Shown here one piece after another: positions 1 through 7,000 of a stretch of DNA of 8,947 bases. The number at the start of each line of letters is the position of its first letter. Position 1 is the stretch's first letter. The notes below the pieces were generated by a model that saw only the letters and a list, made by a program, of their open reading frames with translations, searched no databases and had not been told where the DNA came from. Origin of the DNA: Candidatus Komeilibacteria bacterium (GTDB lineage Bacteria; Patescibacteriota; Patescibacteriia; UBA1558); the NCBI GenBank assembly GCA_024654345.1, contig JANLIN010000116.1, forward strand, positions 1 through 8,947, given 5' to 3'. The position numbers and the translations under genes are program-made.

Positions 1-119
1 CAACTCCGCAGGAGTTGCGTAAGGATCTCATCCGCCCCGAACGCCTGCAAGCGCTAGCTCAAATTAATGAACATCGCACCCTTCCACCCTCATCCGCCCA
101 AAACTCCTGCGAGCGCTAG
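1..119 (+). CDS. possible 3' end of an upstream gene, partial
   Basis: A reading frame with codons beginning at base 3 is open from the left edge to a TAG at 117-119. It encodes a charged, helix-like tail that starts TPQELRKDLIRPERLQALAQ and ends shortly after NEHRTLPPSSAQ. The composition (balanced charge, regular Leu/Ile spacing) looks more like protein than the other two forward frames, but only about 38 codons are visible, and an open stretch of that length is not rare by chance. The same DNA carries one copy of a 62-bp-period repeat, so it may instead be intergenic repeat DNA that happens to be open. I do not recognise a family. If real, this gene ends about 100 bases before the next start codon, leaving room for the promoter at 156-184. 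Confidence 0.38.
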   Translation, partial: TPQELRKDLIRPERLQALAQINEHRTLPPSSAQNSCER

Positions 120-142
120 CTCAAATTAAGGAACATCGCACC
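28..142 (+). repeat. two imperfect direct repeats, 62-bp period
   Basis: Copy A (28-80) and copy B (90-142) align with a constant offset of 62 bases. The core is nearly identical: from the CCTGC at 44 and 106 onward, 37 bases match except at 49/111 (A to G) and 68/130 (T to G). The first part diverges at a few more positions (38, 39 and 43 against 100, 101 and 105). Both copies contain GCGCTAGCTCAAATTAA and end in GAACATCGCACC. The A to G change at 111 creates a TGCGA (108-112) that can pair with TCGCA (136-140), a pairing that is mismatched in copy A. The period is not a multiple of three, so the copies would lie in different frames if translated. This is a local duplication or two members of a dispersed intergenic repeat family. 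Confidence 0.85.
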
Positions 143-155
143 TTACTCCCTCGCA

Positions 156-184
156 TTTACTATTCATGTCTTTATTGTTATAAT
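156..184 (+). promoter_or_regulatory. sigma-70-type promoter with extended -10
   Basis: A perfect TATAAT is at 179-184, preceded by TG at 176-177, which makes an extended -10 element (TGTTATAAT). Seventeen bases upstream, TTTACT at 156-161 matches the -35 consensus TTGACA at four of six positions. Transcription would start near 190-192, giving a leader of about 28 bases before the ATG at 219. No other promoter-like sequence was noticed before the giant gene, so this one probably drives both genes. I see no operator-like dyad around it. Confidence 0.7.
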
Positions 185-218
185 ATTAACGTACTCTTAA
201 CGTCGAACAAACCAAATA

Positions 219-962
219 ATGAGCGATCATGACATCGCCGATAGTCAGATATTACGTTCGGAGCGCGTCCAGCGTCCGTCTTTTTATATTAGTGTTCTTT
301 TGGGAGCAATATTAATTTTTGGCTTCTCTTTCTGGCAATTTCAGAAACATATTGCCGCTCCTTTTGAGAAAGAGCCGGCGACGGCTACGGAAGGCCATGA
401 GCAGGTACAGGCTAATGCTTTGGCGGCCAGTGATGAGGAGTTAAAACAGCGAGATTCAGATGGGGACGGATTGTCCGACTACATGGAAATAAGAATTTAT
501 GGAACTTCGGCTTATATTACTGACACGGATTCGGACGGTACAAACGATAAACAGGAAATAATCAGTGGTGCGGACCCGCTCTGTACAGCGGAGGGGCAGT
601 GTGTGCGCGGTTTGGCCACGACCACGGCGGAGGGGGATGAGAGTGCCGTTACGGTTGAACAGCTGGAAGAAGCGGAGTTGCGAGAGCGGCTGTCGGGTAT
701 GGGTTTTACCGAGGCTGATTTAGCCATTTTAACTCGGGCTGACATGCAAGAATTATACGAAAATAGTTTAGTGTTTTTGCAGACTCAATCCGGTGATGGC
801 AATATCACTCTCAGCGCTGACGACTATAAAAGTCTTTCCATAGCGGAAATACGCGAATTACTGATCGCCAACGGCGCGCCGGCGGATGAGATTGACGCTA
901 TTTCTGACGATGAATTACGTGCTATTTTTGATCAAGTGGTAGAAGAAAGATTTAAAGAATAA
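219..962 (+). CDS. membrane-anchored protein with TSP3-type calcium loops and duplicated helical segment
   Basis: This 247-residue protein is unlike any enzyme I know. Residues 1-21 are polar with Arg13, Arg16 and Arg19, followed by one membrane segment (about 22-41, FYISVLLGAILIFGFSFWQF), so the N-terminus should be cytoplasmic and the rest outside. No cleavage site is evident. Two Asp-rich loops follow: D79, D81, D83, D87 with E90, and D102, D104, D106, D110 with E113. This is the DxDxDGxxDxxE pattern of thrombospondin type 3 / dockerin-like calcium loops. C122 and C128 could form a small disulfide. The C-terminal part is acidic and helical, with an internal repeat (154-181 and 211-238). 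The start is the only in-frame ATG near the promoter; no Shine-Dalgarno sequence precedes it. Its TAA overlaps the next ATG, which links it functionally to the giant surface protein, perhaps as a calcium-dependent partner or anchor (inference). Confidence 0.93.
   Translation: MSDHDIADSQILRSERVQRPSFYISVLLGAILIFGFSFWQFQKHIAAPFEKEPATATEGHEQVQANALAASDEELKQRDSDGDGLSDYMEIRIYGTSAYITDTDSDGTNDKQEIISGADPLCTAEGQCVRGLATTTAEGDESAVTVEQLEEAELRERLSGMGFTEADLAILTRADMQELYENSLVFLQTQSGDGNITLSADDYKSLSIAEIRELLIANGAPADEIDAISDDELRAIFDQVVEERFKE
678..932 (+). repeat. internal protein repeat (two ~28-residue helical units)
   Basis: Within the 247-residue protein, residues 154-181 (LRERLSGMGFTEADLAILTR and the following ADMQELYE) align without gaps to 211-238 (IRELLIANGAPADEIDAISD and the following DELRAIFD). 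Shared positions are R155/R212, E156/E213, L158/L215, G162/G219 and D175/E232, with hydrophobic positions matched at L168/I225, L171/I228, L179/I236 and Y180/F237. Each unit looks like helix, Gly turn, short helix. The spacing is 57 residues. This is a diverged duplication seen directly in the translation; its role is unknown. Confidence 0.6.
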
Positions 963-1057
963 TGATCAATAAAACTAACAACCAGTGGAAAAAATTAATC
1001 GTTACGGCCGTAGTGGTAGTGCTACTATTGACTACCGCCATGACGCCGGTTAAGGCA
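962..1057 (+). other. signal peptide of the giant protein (residues 1-32)
   Basis: The N-terminus has Lys4, Lys10 and Lys11, then a hydrophobic core (about 12-26, LIVTAVVVVLLLTTA), then a polar end with Val-Lys-Ala at 30-32, a good -3/-1 signal peptidase I site (V30, A32). No lipobox Cys is present. Starting at the next in-frame Met (residue 27) would delete the signal, which supports the start at 962. The protein should be exported by the Sec pathway. Confidence 0.85.
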
Positions 1058-4000
1058 TTGGGCTTTGCCGATGCGGTCGCCACAATCGCGCAAACAGGAT
1101 ACGATATTTATCGCTGGATTAGCGACGCTATTGCTGAAGTTGATAAATATTTGGCGGAGACGATCGGCAATCAAATTCTCTTTGATGCTTTGGATATATT
1201 CACCCAACGTTTGGCGGTCAATACCGCTACCTCCATCGCCACCGGTGGTCGCGGGCAGAACAGTCTATTTGAGGGTAAAGTTTTTGGCGATATTCTCGAA
1301 GATGCCGGCAATGCCGCCGCCGGAGATTTGATAGGTAATTTGGGGAAGGACTGGCGAGAACAATACGGCTTCGACATATGTAATCCGCGTCTGGATGTGA
1401 AAGTGTCTGTCGCCATGAGCTTGTTGAAATTTGCGTCACCAGAAAGTCAGCTGGCTCGACCAGAGTGTGATTTGGCGGACGTAATAAATAATTGGGAAGT
1501 GTTTGTTGACCGTTATAATCTGGATAATCTCTCCTCATCGGAAGAAAGAAATAAAGCTCTTGGTAGCTTGTTGTCCGATGTTCAAGTGCAATTTTTGCCG
1601 GGCAAAAGTGATTTTGCCGCCAGCATTTCACTCAACAATCGGCTCATAGAACAGGTTGATAAGGCGGAATTGGAAGCGACCATCAATCGTTTGGTCAGCG
1701 AATTTAACCCCAAAACCAATATTACCGGTACGCGGGAGGAAACACCGAGTAAGTCGATTGAGGACGCCGCCGGTGAACCGCTTGAACAAGCGCGCCAAGA
1801 CCGCTTGGCCAAAGCAATTGCTTCGGCTAACAATAAATCCATTTTGGGGCGAGCGCTAAGCTCTTTCACTAATACTCTGACCGCCAAATTGTTGCAACGA
1901 TGGATCAATGACGGTATGTATAAATTGGCGGATATGAAAAATCGTCAGACCGGCATTCCGGTGCCGGATTTTGTCACCGATGTTGTCGGTCCGCCGGGAA
2001 CGGGGGGCTATAATCTGGGAGGTAGTGGTAGTAGCGGCGGTACAAATCCATTTACACAGCCGATCACAAAACAAGCGGTGCAAAGCTTTTTTGATGAGTT
2101 TGAAACTGTCACTTTTGGCAGTCCGCAAGAATATGATCCGTTGATTGACTTCATCATCTGCCCGGACCGCAAGGATACCATCGGATTGAACAACTGTGTA
2201 ATGAGCTCCAAATTTTATTCGGCCTTCAATCGCAATGAACCCATCACGGTCAAAGAGGCCTTGGATCTGGGGTTGCTGGATCCGAGTTTACCCTTGATAT
2301 CGGTGGAGAATCCCCGCAACACCGATCTACAGTACTGCGCCAAACAAGCATTGTGCTATTCCAACCTGCAAAAAATGCGTCTATTCCGACTGATTCCTTT
2401 GGGTTGGGAGCTGGCGGCTAGTATCAGTCCGGTTAATAACCCGTACACCATCGGCTTTGTGGCCGGCTGTTTTGATCCCAAAACGACGGAGCAGGAAGGA
2501 CAATGCCCGACAGAAGTACGTAAATTGATAGACCCCAATTGGATATTGGAGGCACCGGTGGCGCAATGTCGTGCCAAAGGTTTTGGATCTTTATTGCAAT
2601 CCGCCAATGATATCGGTCGGCGAGAAGTTTGCGTGGATACTTTAACGTGCTTAAAGGAGGACGATGATGGTGAGTGTATTGCCGACGCTTGGGGATATTG
2701 CACGCGGGAAAAGAACGTTTGGCGCTTGGGCGGAGATCAGTGCAATCCCGCTTATGCTTCCTGTCGTACTTTTTCTCAAGGCCGAGAAGAATACAATTAT
2801 ATTAAAGACACGGTTGATTTCTGCAGTTCGGATGAGGCCGGCTGTCGCTGGTATAGTACCGAACAATTACCCGTACCAACGGTCAATCCACCGGTCGGTG
2901 CTATTCCTACCACGGCTTTGTGTGGGAGTTCACGACGACTATATCCGGATCAACGAACGGCTACGGAGTATTGCAAGGCGCTGGGATTTGCCGGCGGGAA
3001 TTTAGTCGAACAAGAAACAGAGGTGCTTACCACCGCCTGCCAAAATGACGTCGATCAAGGCTGGATAGAACAGAACAATTCCGGTTTTATCACCGAGGTC
3101 AACTGTTTCAGTAATGATTATGACTGGGACGAAGACAGCAAAATTTTCCTTAATGGACAAGCCGGAGATTGTGATGAATCGCAAGCCGGCTGTACGGAAC
3201 TTATCAAAATCAGTCGGGGAGTAAACCTTGTACAAAATGGGAGTTTTGAAATTAATAATAGTGGTACTTTGGCTGGCTGGACGGCGGGAAGTGGATCATG
3301 GAGCGCCAACAATACGCGGGGCTACGTTGGTGCTTTTAGCGCCCGCAGTGCCTCAACCGGCACAGCCAGATACCTGAAATATCAGCTAACAAATCTAACA
3401 CCCGGCTTGACTTACACGGCTAGTGCCTACATATATGCGGATGAGGACACCGGCGGTGGCGGTATTTCATCGCCAAGCTGGCAGCGCTTTGGCTTGGTAG
3501 AGAAGGCAGTGGCCGCGGTGGAAGATCCCAACGCTCCTACCATCGGAAGATTGGAAGTCGTCGATTTCGCGCACCAAGGTACAGATCAAACCGGCGTCTG
3601 GGATAGAGTAGCGGTTACCTTTACGGCGACGAGCAATAGCGCTGAAATAAGATTGGTAGCTGATCAAAAGAATGTGTATTTTGATGCCGTACAAGTGGAG
3701 CGCAGTACGTCTTCCAATACTTATGCCGAATACGGCGCGGCTCCCAAAACTTATATCAAAAAAGCACCCGCTTATCTTAATTGTGATAATCCAGCCTTGG
3801 CTAGTCCGGAATGTGGTATTTACGCGCCTTCCTGTGAAGCCGATGAAGTCGGCTGTGAAGCTTATAAACCGATCAATGGTGATCCGTCCGTCAATGGCGT
3901 GGTCGGTGGGGGCGACTATTGTCCGTCACAGTGCAATGGCTACACGCAATATCGTGAGTCTTTGTCGACAGTGGAAGATTTGTTCAATGATGATACCGCT

Positions 4001-7000
4001 ACCGGATATAATCCATATATAAATTTCATAGCCGATACGGCGCAGTCATGTACTCTGGCTGATGCCGGTTGCGAAGAATTTACCGACATAACTAATACCG
4101 AAAACAAGCTCTACTTCAAGAGTTTGCGGATGTGCGCCGACAATTCGGATCCAAACGTCGATACCTACTATACCTGGGAAGGTTCCGATACCACCGGCTA
4201 TCAGCTCAAGGTTTGGCGATTGTTGCGTAGCGATGTTGATGCCGGCCCCTGCACGAATGTCAGTTTTAATGACACGTTGGGTAAAAACATCTGTATTGAC
4301 GGAGACGTGGGTATTGACGATTGTGATGGTGATGAGGGAGATTTAACTTGTCGTTCTTATACTGACTCCAACAATGAGGAACACTTACGACGGGAGTTCA
4401 AAGTGATCAAGGGTAGTGATAGTTGTACCAAGGTGCGACGGACGGTTGATTTGACGGACTTAGCCATGATTTTGCCCACCGAGTCGGGCAGTTGTACGGC
4501 GGCGGTCAATGGCTGTCATGAATACAAAGGCAATAGCGGCAGTAACATACGCCGAGTATTTATTTCCGATTTTGAAAGCGGCGCTCAGGGTTGGACAGGT
4601 AGTGCCACGACTCTTAGCTCAGAGGCGGGTAGTATCGGTGGCCATTCACTGCGCGTCAATGACAGTCGTCTAGAAAAGGAATCCTCCTTTAGCAGTGGTC
4701 GCTCTTACACTATTTCATTCTGGGCGAAGAAGGTTTCGGACTTTGGCGCCGGCTTTACCTTATCCATGGGGATAGAGGGGATAGATGAAACTTTCGCGGA
4801 CGGCGAATTCTCATTCACTACCGAGTGGCAGAGGTATGAATTCGGACCGGTTTACTATAATCCCGGCGGCGTCAATCAAGAAACATTGTATATTGATCTG
4901 GACACCAGCTATTATATTGACAATATCATTCTGAAAGAGATCACGGCTGATCTTTATCTCATTAAGGATTCTTGGAATACGCCTGATCAGTGCGCTGGCT
5001 ATGATGGGTGTCAGGCTTATCAGGACCGAGATAATAACACACACTTTCTCTATAATTTCGGCAGTCTGTGTCGTAGCGAGGCGGTGGGTTGCGAGGCCTT
5101 TGTGGATACCAAAAATACCGGTAATGCCACCACGCAAAACTGGCCGATGGGTAATAATCTGGAGAATGGCGGCTTTGAGGATGGACTAGCCGGTTTTGAA
5201 CCGGTCTACGTCGATCCGAACAGCGCGGATGCTAGTTACGTCGTCACTGAAGACGCGGCTTATAGCGGCTCGCGGTCTCTGCTCATGAGTGGTATTAACG
5301 GCGGTGGTATTGAGGCGCAGACCGAAAATATCAGTGTTCGTGGCGATCAAAAATATTATTACGCAGCGCGGATCAAGGCGGAGAATTTGACGGCCACCAG
5401 TAGTAACGCGCCCTCCATATTCTTGCGATTTTATACCGCTACCGGGACACCAATCGGTAGCTCTTGGCAGGGCGTCATCAGGACGACGGCGGGGACCTAT
5501 GACTGGAAGCTATTGCAAGGTGAATTTACCACGCCAGTAACAGCTGCTTTCGCCCGTGTCGGTATAGGGATGAATCAAGCCAATACCGGCATTATCTACT
5601 GGGATGATATTCGCTTCGCGGAGACCATCATCACCGGGGCGGATGAAATTACCTATTTGGTTGATGATGAGAATTATTATTGTAGCGCCGCTTTCAAAGG
5701 CTGTAGCGCTTTAGGTAATCCAAAAATAACATATAGCGAAGAGGGCGTGGAAGAGATCGACGGCTGGGATAAGACTTACAAAATTAACAATCCAGACCGC
5801 TATGATTTGATATTGTGCGGTCAGAATGCTTTGGGTTGTGAAGAATTCCAGTCTGAAGGAAGTACTATATATTTGCGTGATCCGGGTGATCGAACTTGTA
5901 CGTACGTCAGTGGTTATGAATATGGTGGCGTATCATTCCCCGCCGGCTGGTACAAGAGCTATTCTATAAATGAAGACAATTTGGTGTCTTGTAACGGCAA
6001 CGGTCAGAATCCGGCGCTGGTCAAAACCAACTCCACCGCCTATGACGGTTGGGTGGGTGCCTGCGTGCCGGAAGCGTCCGGCTGTACCGAATTTGTCGAT
6101 CCGCAAGGGACTCAGGGAATTGATTTGGTGTTCAATGGTACGTTTGAGAATGATTATAACAATGATAAGAAACCGGATTTTTGGTTCAATGATCCTCAGC
6201 CGGCATCAGGCACATGGGTTTGGGACAATAAGGGGATAGACAATAGCTACGCCTTCCGCTATGAGTACTCGCCCACATCCGGACTGAAGCAGGAGATAAA
6301 AAAGCTAAAAGCCGGCAAGACGTACGTAGTCTCCTGGAGTGTGAAGCCGATTAGTAATAAAGCAGATTTCAAGGTCACTCTTGATTGTGCAGGTAGTCCT
6401 GTAAGTTCACCTGATAAATCATTTGATCAAATGTCATCCAGTAGTCTCAGCTACCTCAGTAAGAGGGGCGATATGCCTTCTAATGAGTATAGTCATTTTT
6501 CCGCCAAAATGAAGATATCGGATGATAATAGCAGTGATACTGTCTGTACCTTGCGCTTTGGTTCAGTAGAGGACAATTCTCCCTCCCTGAGTGTTTATGT
6601 AGACAATATCAAGGTTCAACTCATTCAGTCATATTACTATATCAATAACAATGCCATCAGCGGTAGTAACTGTAATGGACAGGTTTCTTGGGAGGAGGGC
6701 TGTGTACTAGTCCAGGACACTTCGCAGATATCTCTCAGTACCGGTGATCCTTCGTATCAATTCAATAGTTCCGCCAGCTATCGGTCCAGTCAGCAATCCG
6801 GAAATATATTGAAACCGGCGGTGACTTGTAGCGCAGGTGAAAAGGGTTGCGACACCAACCGGATTATCCAGGTGACGGCCGGACGAGAGTGCGGTGAGTG
6901 GATTACCTGCACCAGTTGGGCCTACTATCAAGATCTAAACGGTCAGACACAGAAGGCTTGTTATGATCTGGGGCGTTGCGTGGAGCTAAATCCCGATGAT

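Larger units (their letters stand above)
2822..6859 (+). repeat. dispersed C-x6-C / GC repeat motif in the giant protein, about 12 copies
   Basis: A short motif, C-x5-G-C-x-x-(F/Y/L), recurs with the two Cys exactly seven residues apart. Copies (first/second Cys) are 621/628, 737/744, 958/965, 1030/1037, 1178/1185, 1370/1377, 1574/1581, 1619/1626, 1701/1708 and 1956/1963. Gly directly precedes the second Cys in all ten. Variants are 1344/1350 (one residue shorter) and 1904/1913 (two longer). Clear examples are CTLADAGCEEF, CRSEAVGCEAF, CGQNALGCEEF and CVPEASGCTEF. A Glu, Asp or Asn and a small residue commonly precede the Gly. Disulfide-closed beta-hairpins are a likely structure (inference). 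At the DNA level the copies are diverged, so this is an old repeat. Confidence 0.8.

Noticed and set aside
1..17. Perfect hairpin CAACTCC-GCA-GGAGTTG
   Set aside because: A 7-bp stem with a 3-base loop, but no T-run follows, so it is not a convincing terminator; it may lie inside the tail of an upstream gene.
28..142. CRISPR array
   Set aside because: Only two copies, repeat longer than its spacer (about 9 bases), and the copies are imperfect.
1227..1631. 134-codon reverse-strand reading frame
   Set aside because: Antisense to the N-terminal domain of the giant protein, with low-quality composition; other overlapping reverse frames there are equally open by chance.
5970..6239. 89-codon forward frame in another phase
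   Set aside because: Out-of-frame shadow of the giant gene; rich in Arg, Trp and Met, with no domain signal.
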